DNA of 43,008 nucleotides from Geobacter sp. Lineage in GTDB: Bacteria > Desulfobacterota > Desulfuromonadia > Geobacterales > Geobacteraceae. The DNA is taken from assembly GCA_003857395.1 (NCBI GenBank), contig RPRC01000093.1:1-43008 (forward strand), written 5' to 3'. This document shows positions 1 to 8,695 of the stretch, one piece after another (position 1 is the first letter of the stretch; every line of letters begins with the position of its first letter). The position numbers were made by a program, and so were the translations under genes. The notes under the pieces were generated by a model, which was given only the letters and a program-made list of their open reading frames with translations, searched no databases and was not told the DNA's origin.

Positions 1-205
1 CATCTTCCCCATTGAAAACATGCCTGCCCCGATCCAGGTCATAACCCATATCGTGACGGCCCGCTATTTCGTGACCATTCTGCGGGGAATCTATCTGAAA
101 GACGTGGGGCTGGGAGTCATGGCCGGACCGGTGGCCCTGCTCGTCGTTTTCGCCGTTGTGATACTGGCACTCTCGGTCCGGAAGTTCCGGAAGAAAATCG
201 AGTAG
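1..205 (+). CDS. ABC-2 type transporter permease, C-terminal fragment (5' end outside window)
   Basis: The frame is open from the window edge to the TAG at 203-205, giving about 67 residues. It begins IFPIENMP, which matches IENMPETV in the complete permease that follows, and it ends with a transmembrane helix and a basic tail (SVRKFRKK). Both are typical of the C-terminus of ABC-2 membrane proteins of the YbhR/YbhS type. These integral membrane subunits usually work as a pair with a cytoplasmic ATPase and a HlyD-like adaptor to export drugs or lipids. The next gene starts 22 bp downstream on the same strand and is a paralogue, so the two are probably the two permeases of one exporter. The ATPase and adaptor would lie upstream of the window. 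The substrate cannot be inferred. Confidence 0.85.
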   Translation, partial: IFPIENMPAPIQVITHIVTARYFVTILRGIYLKDVGLGVMAGPVALLVVFAVVILALSVRKFRKKIE

Positions 206-227
206 ACAAAAGCGCAAAGGTTTTTCC

Positions 228-1355
228 ATGTTCGAACGTTTGAAAGCCATGCTGGTGAAAGAATTCATCCAGGTCTTCAGGGACCCGAAGATGCGGGTCA
301 TCATCTTCGTTCTCCCGATATTCCAGACTATAGTTTTCGGCTATGCGGTCAATACCGATGTCAGGGACATCAAGACCGCGGTCTACGACCTGGACAACAG
401 CCCGGCGAGCCGGGACCTGATCGCCCGTTTCGCCGAGTCCGGCTACTTTCGAATCGTCGAGCATGTGTACGGTGACAGAAGAGTGGAGGAACTTATTGAT
501 CAGGGCACGGTCAAGGCCGTGCTCAGGATGAACAGGGGCTTTGGTGCAGAGCTGGGCGCCGGGCGGGTTGCCCCATTGCAGATTCTATTGGATGGAACCG
601 ATTCCAACACCGCCGGGATTGTGCTGACGTATACTGGAATGATTACCGCCGGCTACAACGACCGGATCCGTCTGGAGCAGGCGGCGCGGGCCTTCGGTCC
701 CTCCTTCCGGGTCGGCGGGGTGGAGATGGAAAGTCGCGCCTGGTTCAACGAAAACCTGGAGAGCCGCAACTTCTACGTCCCGGCCGTGATCGCTAACATC
801 GTCTTTATTATCACCATGCTCCTCTCCAGCATGGCCGTGGTTCGCGAAAAGGAGATCGGAACCATGGAACAAATCATCGTTACCCCAATCCGCCGCAGCG
901 AGTTCATCCTCGGCAAAACCGTGCCCTTTATCCTGATCGGCTTTATCGACGTGGCCCTGATCACCCTGGTGGCAGCTTTCTGGTTTGACGTTCCGATCCG
1001 GGGCAGCATTCCCCTGCTGTTCGGTGCGACCGCCCTGTTTCTCATGAGCAGCCTCGGCTTCGGCCTCCTGATATCCACGGTCAGCAGGACCCAGCAGCAG
1101 GCCATGATGAGCGCCTTCTTCTTCATCTTTCCGGCCATGCTCCTCTCCGGGTTCGCCTTCCCGATCGAAAATATGCCGGAGACCGTGCAGTGGCTCACCT
1201 TTCTCAATCCGCTCCGCTACTATCTGGTCATCATTCGCGGCATCTTTCTCAAGGGGGTCGGATTGAGTATTCTCTGGCAGCAGCTTCTCGCCCTCTTCCT
1301 TCTCGGCATCGTCATCCTCGGCTTTGCCGTAAGCCGCTTCAGGAAAACCTTGTAG
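228..1355 (+). CDS. ABC-2 type transporter permease
   Basis: A 375-residue inner-membrane permease of the YhhJ/YbhS family. It has an N-terminal helix (about residues 23-42), a large extracytoplasmic domain, and then five or more membrane helices from about residue 185 on. The hallmark GTMEQIIVTPIRR segment (about residues 212-224) is the conserved coupling region of this family, and IENMPE precedes the last loop as usual. The ATG at 228 has AAAGG about ten bases upstream. It lies 22 bp after the preceding permease fragment, so the two are likely in one operon at its 3' end. Weak pairing with a T run follows at 1376-1404. The family exports drugs or envelope molecules; the substrate here is unknown. 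Confidence 0.9.
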   Translation: MFERLKAMLVKEFIQVFRDPKMRVIIFVLPIFQTIVFGYAVNTDVRDIKTAVYDLDNSPASRDLIARFAESGYFRIVEHVYGDRRVEELIDQGTVKAVLRMNRGFGAELGAGRVAPLQILLDGTDSNTAGIVLTYTGMITAGYNDRIRLEQAARAFGPSFRVGGVEMESRAWFNENLESRNFYVPAVIANIVFIITMLLSSMAVVREKEIGTMEQIIVTPIRRSEFILGKTVPFILIGFIDVALITLVAAFWFDVPIRGSIPLLFGATALFLMSSLGFGLLISTVSRTQQQAMMSAFFFIFPAMLLSGFAFPIENMPETVQWLTFLNPLRYYLVIIRGIFLKGVGLSILWQQLLALFLLGIVILGFAVSRFRKTL

Positions 1356-1382
1356 CCCAATTTTAACCTTCTGTTTCCCCCC

Positions 1383-1411
1383 TTGACAGAGAGGGATTTT
1401 TTATGTTTAGT
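1383..1411 (+). promoter_or_regulatory. Possible sigma70 promoter for the response regulator
   Basis: TTGACA at 1383-1388 is followed after 17 bases by TTTAGT at 1406-1411. The -35 is perfect and the -10 is weak. It would give a leader of about 140 bases before the GTG at 1560. The same stretch (1376-1404) can form an imperfect hairpin with a T run, so it may instead end the upstream permease operon. Confidence 0.3.
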
Positions 1412-1559
1412 TTACGTAAGGCAGGGCTCACCGGGCTTGGCAGCCGGCAGAGGCTCGATATTTGCTGAAGGAATAACTATTTACAGCGGAATTTCTCTGG
1501 TACCAGGCATTTTGCGAAGAAAAGTGTCATTACCGTAACAATGAGTTTGGAGACAGGAC

Positions 1560-1979
1560 GTGAACTACATACACAACGACAAGCTGGATCTTTCCATCTT
1601 GTATGTCGAGGACGAGTTGATCACTAGGATGACGATCCACAAAATCCTTGCGGCTCGCTATGCAAAAATTTATCTGGCCCAGGACGGCAGAGAGGGGTTG
1701 GCTATCTTCGAACAGTATCGGCCCGATATCATAATTACAGACACCAGAATGCCGGTCATGGATGGTCTCAAGATGTCACGGTCAGTCCGTGCCCTGGACG
1801 CTCAGGTCCCGATAATCTTTACCACCGCCAACGAAGATTCCGATTTTATCGAGGAAACCAGGAAGCTGGGAATCACTCGGAACATCATCAAACCTATTCT
1901 GCTCAAGGACCTGCTCGCCACCGTCGAAGATGTTGCCGGCAAAATCCTCTCGAGAAAAACATCGCCCGCAACAAAGTAA
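1560..1979 (+). CDS. Single-domain response regulator (CheY-like receiver)
   Basis: A 139-residue protein made of one receiver domain with no output domain. The acidic pair is in YVEDE (E17, D18), the phosphoacceptor is D61 in IIITDTRMP, the conserved Thr is T88 in IIFTTA, and the conserved Lys is K111 in IIKPI, so every catalytic position is present. It starts with GTG at 1560 behind GGAGACAGG. It stands alone: no kinase is adjacent, and the trp operon converges on it with only two bases between stop codons. Such stand-alone receivers relay phosphate or control motility, biofilm or other partners. The partner here is unknown; the nearest kinase in the window is the orphan multisensor kinase at 14316-17909, and a link is only a guess. 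Confidence 0.9.
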   Translation: MNYIHNDKLDLSILYVEDELITRMTIHKILAARYAKIYLAQDGREGLAIFEQYRPDIIITDTRMPVMDGLKMSRSVRALDAQVPIIFTTANEDSDFIEETRKLGITRNIIKPILLKDLLATVEDVAGKILSRKTSPATK

Positions 1980-1981
1980 CC

Positions 1982-3172
1982 CTACAACGTAACCTTCATA
2001 TAGTCAGCAACGGTATGAATATCCTTGTCACCCCGCCCGGAAAGGCAGACCACGATAGTCTTGTCTTGCGGCAAGGTCGGTGCCAGCTTCAGGACATGGG
2101 CAATTGCGTGCGAAGATTCCAGCGCAGGAAGAATCCCCTCTTCCTCGGTCAGGATCCGGAAGCCCTCCATGGCCTCTTCATCGGTTATGGAGACATAGTC
2201 CGCACGTCCCGTATCCTTCAGCCAGGCATGCTCCGGCCCGACACCCGGGTAATCGAGCCCGGCAGAGATGGAATGGGCATTGGCGATCTGGCCGGCCTCA
2301 TCCTGGAGGAGATAGGTCTTGTTGCCATGGAGCACCCCGACCTTCCCGGCGCACAGTGGTGCAGCGTGCTTACCGGATGAAATCCCGTACCCGGCCGCCT
2401 CGACCCCGATCATCCGCACATCAGCCTCTTTGAGGAAGGTGTAGAAGAGCCCCATGGCGTTGCTGCCGCCGCCAACCGACGCAACCAGATAGTCCGGAAG
2501 CCTACCCTCAGCCTTCTCGTGCTGCAGTTTCGTCTCATGGCCGATAACGGCCTGGAAATCGCGTACCATCATCGGATAGGGATGGGGACCTGCAGTCGTA
2601 CCGATCACGTAGAAGGTCGACTTCACATGGGTGACCCAGTTGCGCAGCGCTTCGTTCATGGCATCCTTGAGGGTTGCGGTACCGGCAAGTACCGGCGTGA
2701 CCGTAGCGCCGAGAAGTTTCATGCGGAAGACATTCATTGATTGGCGGTGGATATCCTCCTCTCCCATGAAGACCTCGCACTCCATCCCCATCAGGGCAGC
2801 CACCGTGGCCGTTGCTACGCCATGCTGGCCGGCCCCGGTTTCGGCTATAACCCTTTTTTTACCCATCCGTTTGGCCAGAAGCCCTTGGCCGATGGTATTG
2901 TTGATCTTGTGGGCGCCGGTATGGTTCAGGTCCTCCCGCTTCAGATAGATCTTGGCACCTCCGAGCCTTTTCGTCAGCTTTTCGGCAAAATAGAGGGGAT
3001 TCGGCCTGCCCACGTAGTCCCGCAGGTAATAGGCAAATTCCTCTTTGAATTCCCTATCGTTTTTATACTCCTGATAAGCCTTTTCCAACTCCAGCAGGAC
3101 CGGCATCAGGGTTTCCGGGACAAATTTTCCACCAAACTGGCCGAAATGGCCTGCAGTATCCGGTATCTTCAT
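1982..3172 (-). CDS. trpB: Tryptophan synthase beta subunit
   Basis: A 396-residue PLP enzyme that joins indole and serine to make tryptophan, as the beta part of the alpha2-beta2 complex. The PLP lysine is K89 in HTGAHKIN, and the phosphate-binding glycine loop GGGSNAMG lies near residue 230. Length and N-terminus ([15 protein letters not shown]) are those of the standard TrpB1 type that works with TrpA. The ATG at 3172 follows GGAGGAGTT. It is the last gene of the trp operon, 30 bp after trpF. No trpA follows, because the next gene is a convergent response regulator, so the alpha subunit must be encoded elsewhere. Confidence 0.97.
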   Translation of the reverse strand: MKIPDTAGHFGQFGGKFVPETLMPVLLELEKAYQEYKNDREFKEEFAYYLRDYVGRPNPLYFAEKLTKRLGGAKIYLKREDLNHTGAHKINNTIGQGLLAKRMGKKRVIAETGAGQHGVATATVAALMGMECEVFMGEEDIHRQSMNVFRMKLLGATVTPVLAGTATLKDAMNEALRNWVTHVKSTFYVIGTTAGPHPYPMMVRDFQAVIGHETKLQHEKAEGRLPDYLVASVGGGSNAMGLFYTFLKEADVRMIGVEAAGYGISSGKHAAPLCAGKVGVLHGNKTYLLQDEAGQIANAHSISAGLDYPGVGPEHAWLKDTGRADYVSITDEEAMEGFRILTEEEGILPALESSHAIAHVLKLAPTLPQDKTIVVCLSGRGDKDIHTVADYMKVTL

Positions 3173-3202
3173 AACTCCTCCACTTATTCTCGCAACGGAA
3201 TC

Positions 3203-3814
3203 CTACAATCCCTTTGCCCGCTTGATAAATTCTTTGACCTTGGCATGGTCTTTCTTGCCCGGCGATGCCTCAACCCCGCTGGAAACATCGATAGCGTAAG
3301 GCTGTACCGTTGCCACCGCCTCGCGAACATTGCCCACGTGCAGGCCGCCGGCCAGGATAATGGGACCGTACTGCTTCGCAATCCTGGCGCTCTCCCAGTT
3401 AAAAGTAAGTCCGGTGCCACCGTATGAGCCCGGCACATACGCATCAAGGAGAAAACCGGACACCAGGTAATTTTTGATATTATCGAGACTCGTGACATCG
3501 CGGATCCGGAACGCCTTGACGATCTTGTGCGGCAGTCCGGCACAGAAAGTCGGCGTCTCATCTCCATGGAGCTGCACCACCTGGATGCCGCAGCGCTCCA
3601 CCGCAAGGTTGATGGATTGGATGGGATTATTCACGAAAACCCCCACCGTTATCACAAAGGGAGGCAGTTTCTTGATTATCTGTTCCGCGGCCTCATAAAA
3701 GATGCAGCGTGGCGACAGGTCATAGAAAACGAACCCAAGGGCGTCAGCTCCGGCATCCACCGCCTGGAGAGCGTCCTCCTCGTTCGTAATACCGCAGATT
3801 TTGACTTTAACCAT
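3203..3814 (-). CDS. trpF: Phosphoribosylanthranilate isomerase
   Basis: A 203-residue TIM-barrel enzyme that isomerises N-(5'-phosphoribosyl)anthranilate to the carboxyphenylamino-deoxyribulose phosphate used by TrpC. Visible motifs in order are KICGIT at the N-terminus with the catalytic Cys, VFVNNP, QLHGDE, LLDAYVPG..GGTG with the catalytic Asp, ILAGGL, and DVSSGVE near the C-terminus. I chose the ATG at 3814 (MVKVKICGIT). It has AGGTG upstream and matches the family start; the frame stays open upstream to 3853 without adding conserved sequence. It lies between trpC, about 205 bp upstream, and trpB, 30 bp downstream. Confidence 0.95.
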   Translation of the reverse strand: MVKVKICGITNEEDALQAVDAGADALGFVFYDLSPRCIFYEAAEQIIKKLPPFVITVGVFVNNPIQSINLAVERCGIQVVQLHGDETPTFCAGLPHKIVKAFRIRDVTSLDNIKNYLVSGFLLDAYVPGSYGGTGLTFNWESARIAKQYGPIILAGGLHVGNVREAVATVQPYAIDVSSGVEASPGKKDHAKVKEFIKRAKGL

Positions 3815-4019
3815 AGTTAGAACACCTAGCTGTGCATACCGCTCACCGAGCAAAACACGGCATGCGATGGAAGTCCCCTGAAAAATGTTCAGGAATTACA
3901 AAGACACCTTGAGCAGACGCTCAAGATCCTCACTACTCTTTGCTGCTGTATCCTGGAGATCCTGCCTGCACGCTGGAGCGTTTCGGTGCGAAAGCCTGTC
4001 CATCCGGTCAAACACCTCG

Positions 4020-4823
4020 TCAGGCTTCTCCCCTGAGTTCCCGAAGCTTTCTGCCAAAATCCTTTTCGCGCATGAGCGACTCACCCACGAGAAAGGCTTG
4101 GGCACCGGCACTTCGAAGACGAATCACGTCTTCCCGGCAAGTGATGCCGCTCTCGGCAACAGCAAACCGGTCTGGCGGCATCTTAGCGCAGAGCCGCTCC
4201 GTGGTCCCGAGATCGGTCACGAAGGTATGAAGATTACGGTTGTTGATTCCCACCAGAGGGCAATCGGTCTCCATGGCCATCTCCAGTTCCCGCTCGTCAT
4301 GGACTTCCAGCAGGACATCCAGCGCCAGCTCGCCGGCCAGTGCAAGAAAACCCCGCAAGCGATTGAGGTCAAGCATGGCGGCAATCAGCAGCACGGCGTC
4401 CGCCCCCGCAACCCGGGCCTCGTAGATCTGATAAGCATCAAAGAGGAAATCCTTCCGCAGCAGCGGAATACCCACCTCGTTACGGATCGCGGCCAGGTAG
4501 TCGAGATGACCGAGGAAAAAATGCTCGTCTGTCAACACGGAAAGACAGGAAGCACCGTTTGCCTGATAGGTTCGGGCAATGTCAAGCGGATCAAAGTCAG
4601 CACGGATGAGGCCCTTGCTGGGCGAGCCCTTTTTCACCTCGGCTATTACGGCAGTCTGCCCGGCAGCGTCTGTTGTACGAAGTGCCTTCAGAAAGCCCCG
4701 TACCGGCGGACAATCGGCAATCCGCGCCTGTAGCTCGGCAAGCCCGACCCGGGACTTTGCCGCGGCAAGCTCGGCCTGTTTATAATCGATTATCTTTTTC
4801 AGAACATCCGGAGTATCAGTCAT
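4020..4823 (-). CDS. trpC: Indole-3-glycerol phosphate synthase
   Basis: A 267-residue monofunctional TrpC, the enzyme that closes the indole ring. Motifs seen are the EVKKGSPSKG loop near residue 65 with a catalytic Lys, LLRKDFLFD with the second catalytic Lys, GINNRNL, and ESGI before the C-terminal phosphate-binding region. The start MTDTPDVLKKI fits the family. Only a weak GGAA lies upstream, so initiation may depend on coupling or structure. It is the fourth gene of the trp operon. The 200-bp gap to trpD contains a long inverted-repeat element. Confidence 0.95.
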   Translation of the reverse strand: MTDTPDVLKKIIDYKQAELAAAKSRVGLAELQARIADCPPVRGFLKALRTTDAAGQTAVIAEVKKGSPSKGLIRADFDPLDIARTYQANGASCLSVLTDEHFFLGHLDYLAAIRNEVGIPLLRKDFLFDAYQIYEARVAGADAVLLIAAMLDLNRLRGFLALAGELALDVLLEVHDERELEMAMETDCPLVGINNRNLHTFVTDLGTTERLCAKMPPDRFAVAESGITCREDVIRLRSAGAQAFLVGESLMREKDFGRKLRELRGEA

Positions 4824-4930
4824 CTTTGGTTTCTATTCCAATCAGTTAAAGGGGCACGACCTCTCCGCTGCTGACACGGTAGCCGGCCTTGAGTTCTCGA
4901 ACCATGTAACTCTTGTTTTTTCGCATGTAA

Positions 4931-5002
4931 CCCCTCAAAACCTCCCCTTGTCAGGGGAGACATAAAGGCTTCCCCCCTGACAAGGGGGGATTGAGGGGGG
5001 TT
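4931..5002. repeat. Intergenic inverted-repeat element (CCCCTCAA family) between trpD and trpC
   Basis: The outer arms CCCCTCAA (4931-4938) and TTGAGGGG (4991-4998) are perfect complements. Inside them CCCCTTGTCAGGGG (4944-4957) is the exact complement of 4974-4987, so the whole element can fold into one long hairpin. A related element with the same outer logic lies at 33552-33660. It is a short non-coding repeat of the kind scattered between genes in this group of bacteria. It would act on either strand. Confidence 0.8.
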
Positions 5003-5023
5003 GAATTCAGGTGTTACATTGTA

Positions 5024-6076
5024 CTAGTTATTCGTTAAAGCAGCCAACTTCTCCAGTTGAGCCAAGGCTCGGCCCGAATCGATGGTTTCCGCTGCCAGGG
5101 CAAGACCTTCGACAAGCCCGGGCACTTTCCCGGCAGCCAGCAGAGAAAATGCCGCATTCAGGAGTACAATATCACGCTTCGGCCCTGCGGTGCCCGACAG
5201 CACCTCCCTGACAATGGCGGCATTTTCCTGGGCGTCGCCGCCTCGCAGTTCCTTCAGGGTGCAGCGACCAAGTCCCAGCTCTTCCGGGCTGAAAAGGCGG
5301 GAGGTGACCTCTTCGGGGGTAACTTCGGCAATCCTTGTCTCTCCGGTCAGGGTTACTTCATCCATGCCGTCGAGGCCATGCACCACAAAACCCCGCCGGC
5401 AGCCGAGTTTTTTCAGTACCTGGGCAAGCTTTTCGGTCAAGTCCTCCCGGTAGACTCCGAGAACCTGGCACTGGGCTCCGGCCGGATTTGTCAGGGGACC
5501 GAGAATATTGAAGATGGTCCGGATGCCGATCTCGCGACGCGGTCCGATGGCATGCTTCATCGCCCCGTGCAGGGCCGGCGCGAAGAGGAAGCCGATGCCG
5601 ATCTCCGCGATACATCGCTCCACGGTTTCCGGGGTCACGTCCAGGTTTACACCGAGGGCCTCCAGGACATCGGCACTGCCGCAGGACGAGGAAACCGAGC
5701 GATTTCCATGCTTGGCAACCTTGACACCGCAGGCAGAAACGACAAAAGCCACCGTGGTTGAAACGTTGAAGGTATTGGTTCCGCTGCCACCGGTTCCACA
5801 GGTATCGAGGATGGTTTCCTGATCCAGGTTGATCTCGTCCCGGTCCAGATCAAGGACGTTCTTCCCGACCCTGATATGGATTGCACGGTCGCGCATGACC
5901 CGTGCCGCACCGGTGATTTCTTCCACCGTCTCGCCCTTCATGCGCAGAGCGGTAATGAATGCGGCAGTCTGGGCCGGTGTCGCCTCACCGGACATGATCT
6001 GGTCCATCACTCCGATCATTTCGGACTCGGTCAGGTTCTCCCGTTCGACAACTTTTGCGATGGCTTTTTTGATCAT
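5024..6076 (-). CDS. trpD: Anthranilate phosphoribosyltransferase
   Basis: A 350-residue enzyme that transfers phosphoribose from PRPP to anthranilate. The signature [14 protein letters not shown] (near residue 80) binds PRPP, and [18 protein letters not shown] (near residue 110) is the second family signature. The N-terminal helical part [15 protein letters not shown] is standard. I chose the ATG at 6076, with AAGGT eleven bases upstream. The longer frame to 6151 would read through a repeat element (6088-6149) and adds non-homologous sequence. It is not fused to TrpG, unlike in enterobacteria. It is the third gene of the operon, 76 bp after trpG. Confidence 0.96.
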   Translation of the reverse strand: MIKKAIAKVVERENLTESEMIGVMDQIMSGEATPAQTAAFITALRMKGETVEEITGAARVMRDRAIHIRVGKNVLDLDRDEINLDQETILDTCGTGGSGTNTFNVSTTVAFVVSACGVKVAKHGNRSVSSSCGSADVLEALGVNLDVTPETVERCIAEIGIGFLFAPALHGAMKHAIGPRREIGIRTIFNILGPLTNPAGAQCQVLGVYREDLTEKLAQVLKKLGCRRGFVVHGLDGMDEVTLTGETRIAEVTPEEVTSRLFSPEELGLGRCTLKELRGGDAQENAAIVREVLSGTAGPKRDIVLLNAAFSLLAAGKVPGLVEGLALAAETIDSGRALAQLEKLAALTNN

Positions 6077-6087
6077 TATTTGACCTT

Positions 6088-6149
6088 GTAGGGGCACCCC
6101 CCTGTGGGTGCCCGCTGTAATGGGCAGGCACAGGGGCCTGCCTCTGCAC
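6088..6149. repeat. GTAGGGGC double-hairpin element between trpG and trpD
   Basis: The element starts GTAGGGGCA and ends TGCCTCTGCAC, an imperfect terminal inverted repeat. It contains two hairpins: GGGCACCC (6092-6099) with GGGTGCCC (6106-6113), and GGCAGGC (6123-6129) with GCCTGCC (6136-6142). It is related to the element at 39167-39224. It sits directly upstream of the trpD ribosome-binding site. Confidence 0.75.
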
Positions 6150-6152
6150 ATG

Positions 6153-6722
6153 TTATTTCGTCATCTCCAGAAAATTCCGCAGCAGATCCATTCCGCCCAC
6201 GGTCAGGATCGATTCAGGGTGAAACTGAATGCCCCAGACAGGCAGATCCCGATGGGCAAGCCCCATTATTTCCTGATTCTCGACCCAGGCAGTTACCTCC
6301 AGGCACTCGGGAAGAGATGATCTCTCCACAATCAGCGAATGGTAGCGGGTTGCGTCAAAGGGATTCGGCAGCCCCTTGAAAAGCCCCTTGCCGTCGTGGA
6401 AGATGGGAGAGGTCTTACCATGCATCAGTAAACTGCTCCGGATGACATTCCCGCCAAAGGCAGCTCCGATTGCCTGATGACCGAGACAAACCCCGAGAAG
6501 CGGAATCTTCCCGGCAAAGTGCCGGATTGCCGGGACAGAGATCCCCGCCTCGTTGGGTGAGCAGGGGCCGGGCGAAATCACAATCCGCTCCGGCGAGAGT
6601 CGCTCTATCTCTTCCAGGGTGATCCGGTCATTGCGGTGAACCACCACATCCTCGCCCAGTTGGCCGAAATACTGGACCAGGTTATAGGTAAAGGAATCGT
6701 AATTATCAATCATCAACAGCAT
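6153..6722 (-). CDS. trpG: Anthranilate synthase glutamine amidotransferase subunit (TrpG/PabA)
   Basis: A 189-residue class I glutamine amidotransferase that supplies ammonia to TrpE. The N-terminus [18 protein letters not shown] is typical. The nucleophile is C79 in GVCLGHQ, and the rest of the triad is H168 and E170 in HPES. The ATG at 6722 has GAGG about eight bases upstream. It follows trpE by 164 bp, a gap filled by an inverted-repeat element. The same protein may also serve para-aminobenzoate synthesis, as PabA-type subunits often do; the operon position favours tryptophan. Confidence 0.95.
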   Translation of the reverse strand: MLLMIDNYDSFTYNLVQYFGQLGEDVVVHRNDRITLEEIERLSPERIVISPGPCSPNEAGISVPAIRHFAGKIPLLGVCLGHQAIGAAFGGNVIRSSLLMHGKTSPIFHDGKGLFKGLPNPFDATRYHSLIVERSSLPECLEVTAWVENQEIMGLAHRDLPVWGIQFHPESILTVGGMDLLRNFLEMTK

Positions 6723-6780
6723 AGGATGCCTCGTAACACATATCGCAGGTACATGTACCCTTGTCGAATCATACCCGGAT

Positions 6781-6863
6781 GTAGGGGCAAAGCAAACGCT
6801 TCACCTGCTTCGCCCGATACTGTCTGACAAGGGCGAAGCAGATGAACCTTGCTTCTCCCCTAC
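6781..6863. repeat. GTAGGGGC inverted-repeat element between trpE and trpG
   Basis: The ends GTAGGGGcAA and TTgctTCTCCCCTAC form terminal inverted repeats. An inner perfect 11-bp stem pairs CTGCTTCGCCC (6805-6815) with GGGCGAAGCAG (6831-6841). It shares only the outer GTAGGGG ends with the trpG-trpD element, so it looks like a different subfamily. Confidence 0.75.
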
Positions 6864-6886
6864 AACGTCTTTCAGGGTTATTTATG

Positions 6887-8365
6887 TTATTCCAGACCTT
6901 CTTCCACCATCTCGATGGCCTTCACCACTGCCCGCGCCTTGTTGACCGTTTCCTGGTATTCTGTCGCCGGATCGGAATCTGCAACGATGCCGGCCCCGGC
7001 CTGCAGGTGAATCCTGCCGTCCTTCACGACAAGGGTGCGAATGGCAATGGCCATATCCATGTTGCCGGAAAAGGAGAAATAGCCCACGGCACCGCCGTAA
7101 ATCTCGCGTCGGACCGGCTCCAGCTCCTCGATGATCTCCATGGCACGGACCTTTGGCGCGCCTGACAGGGTACCGGCCGGGAAGGTTGCCCGCAGCACGT
7201 CGAAGGCGTCTTTCCCCGCTGCCAGCTCACCCTGTACGTTGGAAACGATGTGCATGACATGGGAATAGCGTTCCACCACCATCAGCTCGGTAACCCAAAC
7301 GGTCCCGGTTTTACAGACACGACCCAGATCGTTGCGGCCCAGATCCACGAGCATTACATGCTCGGCCCGCTCCTTCGGATCTTCCAGCAATTCACCGGCA
7401 AGCATCTCATCCGCTTCCCGGCTCGCACCGCGCGGACGAGTGCCGGCAATGGGCCGGAGTTCCACCCGTTCGCCTTCCTTGCGGACCATGACCTCGGGTG
7501 AGGCCCCCACGACCAGGGTGTCGTCCAACCGGAGGAAAAACATATACGGCGAGGGGTTCAAGGTTCGCAGAATCCGATAGATATCGAGAGGGTCAACGGT
7601 CAGGTCGGCGGAAAATCGTTGGGAAAGCACCACCTGAATCACGTCCCCGGCCTTCACGTATTCCTTGGCCTTAACCACCGACTCCTCAAAGACTTCGCGA
7701 CTGACGTTGGAGAGGAAGGCAACCCGCTGCGAAGCTGTTGCGGACGTGGAGGGCTGTACCGGGGTTTTCATTTTCCGGATGATGGCGTCGATCTTGGCCT
7801 GGGCCTCCTGGTAGGCGGCTTCCGGAGATTTCCCCTCTTCCAGATGGGCATTGGAGACGACCTTGATCTTCTGGCGAACCGTATCGAAGATCAGGATGGT
7901 GTCGGTGATAACGAGGTAGCTGTCATAGGCATCCAGCTCGGTCGGCTTGTCCAGCGAAACCCGCTCGAAGTAGCGGACCATGTCGTAGCCGATGTAGCCC
8001 ACCGCACCGCCGAAGAAGCGCGGCAGACCGTCAACCTCGACCGGCGTATAGCGCGCCAGATAGTCCCGGACGAAACCAAGCGGATCAGCGGTTTCCTCAC
8101 GCAGGCAGGTACCGTCTGCCAGCAGTGTCTCGACGACATTCCCTTTGGAGCGGATGATTACCTCGGGACTGGAACCGAGAAAGCTGTAGCGTGCCCACTT
8201 CTCGCCCCCCTCGATACTCTCGAGGAGGAAGGAAAAGCGACCGTCATCGATTTTCTTGAAGGCGCTGACCGGAGTATCCATGTCAGCCAGTATTTCACGA
8301 TATACGGGTATCAGGTTACCTTGGCTTGCAAGGGAACGGAAAGTTTCAAAATCGGGAAAATACAT
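6887..8365 (-). CDS. trpE: Anthranilate synthase component I
   Basis: A 492-residue enzyme that makes anthranilate from chorismate using ammonia from TrpG. The N-terminal domain carries FLLESIEGGEKWARYSF, the LLES-type tryptophan feedback site near residue 36. The chorismate-binding C-terminal domain has PIAGTRPRG, ELLEDPKERAEHVMLVDLGRND, GTLSGAPK and YGGAVGY. I chose the ATG at 8365 (MYFPDFETF), behind GGAG eight bases upstream; an in-frame ATG at 8407 adds 14 non-conserved residues. It is the first gene of the operon. A promoter candidate lies at 8495-8523, about 120 bases before the start. Feedback control by tryptophan is expected from the family. Confidence 0.96.
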   Translation of the reverse strand: MYFPDFETFRSLASQGNLIPVYREILADMDTPVSAFKKIDDGRFSFLLESIEGGEKWARYSFLGSSPEVIIRSKGNVVETLLADGTCLREETADPLGFVRDYLARYTPVEVDGLPRFFGGAVGYIGYDMVRYFERVSLDKPTELDAYDSYLVITDTILIFDTVRQKIKVVSNAHLEEGKSPEAAYQEAQAKIDAIIRKMKTPVQPSTSATASQRVAFLSNVSREVFEESVVKAKEYVKAGDVIQVVLSQRFSADLTVDPLDIYRILRTLNPSPYMFFLRLDDTLVVGASPEVMVRKEGERVELRPIAGTRPRGASREADEMLAGELLEDPKERAEHVMLVDLGRNDLGRVCKTGTVWVTELMVVERYSHVMHIVSNVQGELAAGKDAFDVLRATFPAGTLSGAPKVRAMEIIEELEPVRREIYGGAVGYFSFSGNMDMAIAIRTLVVKDGRIHLQAGAGIVADSDPATEYQETVNKARAVVKAIEMVEEGLE

Positions 8366-8494
8366 TGGTTTCTCCGAAAAGAGGGCGGGAATACCGCAGC
8401 GGCTCATCCTCTGCCGAACTGTGTAGAGAAGCAGGGATTTCTGTAAATCTGTCTAGGCCAAAAGAAGCATAACTGGCCTTTTTGCAAGGGATTT

Positions 8495-8523
8495 ACACTA
8501 ACACAGGCCTCTCCGGGTGTCAA
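8495..8523 (-). promoter_or_regulatory. Probable promoter of the trp operon
   Basis: On the minus strand TTGACA (8523-8518) is followed after 17 bases by TAGTGT (8500-8495), with TG one base upstream as an extended -10. The transcript would have a leader of about 120 bases before trpE. The only tiny ORF seen in that leader (M-L-L-L-A) has no Trp codons, so classical Trp-codon attenuation is not visible. Confidence 0.55.
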
Positions 8524-8653
8524 GAAATCGGGAGCGGACACGGGGACCGAAACAAGACAGTTGCCGCCGCTATCGTACCTCTGCCGGATTCCATCCGCAG
8601 GAAGAAAAAAAACTGATCATAGCCCTTGCAAAAATTGAATCAAATGATTAGTT

Positions 8654-8682
8654 TTGACAACTCAAGGTTTGCACCATATTAC
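8654..8682 (+). promoter_or_regulatory. Probable sigma70-type promoter of htpG
   Basis: TTGACA at 8654-8659 is followed after 17 bases by TATTAC at 8677-8682. Transcription would start near 8689, a few bases before the perfect inverted repeat at 8696-8749, so the hairpin would be at the 5' end of the mRNA. No CIRCE element and no clear sigma32 sequence were seen. Confidence 0.5.
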
Positions 8683-8695
8683 AGAGATCTGAATC

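Noticed and set aside
3815..4019. A hidden gene in the trpC-trpF gap
   Set aside because: The only frame is a tail continuing out of frame from the end of trpC, with no start or motif.
3885..4733. A 282-codon plus-strand frame
   Set aside because: It is antisense to trpC and has no ribosome-binding site or known motif.
6077..6151. Longer TrpD start at 6151
   Set aside because: The extra 25 codons are the repeat element at 6088-6149. The ATG at 6076 has its own ribosome-binding site and the family N-terminus.
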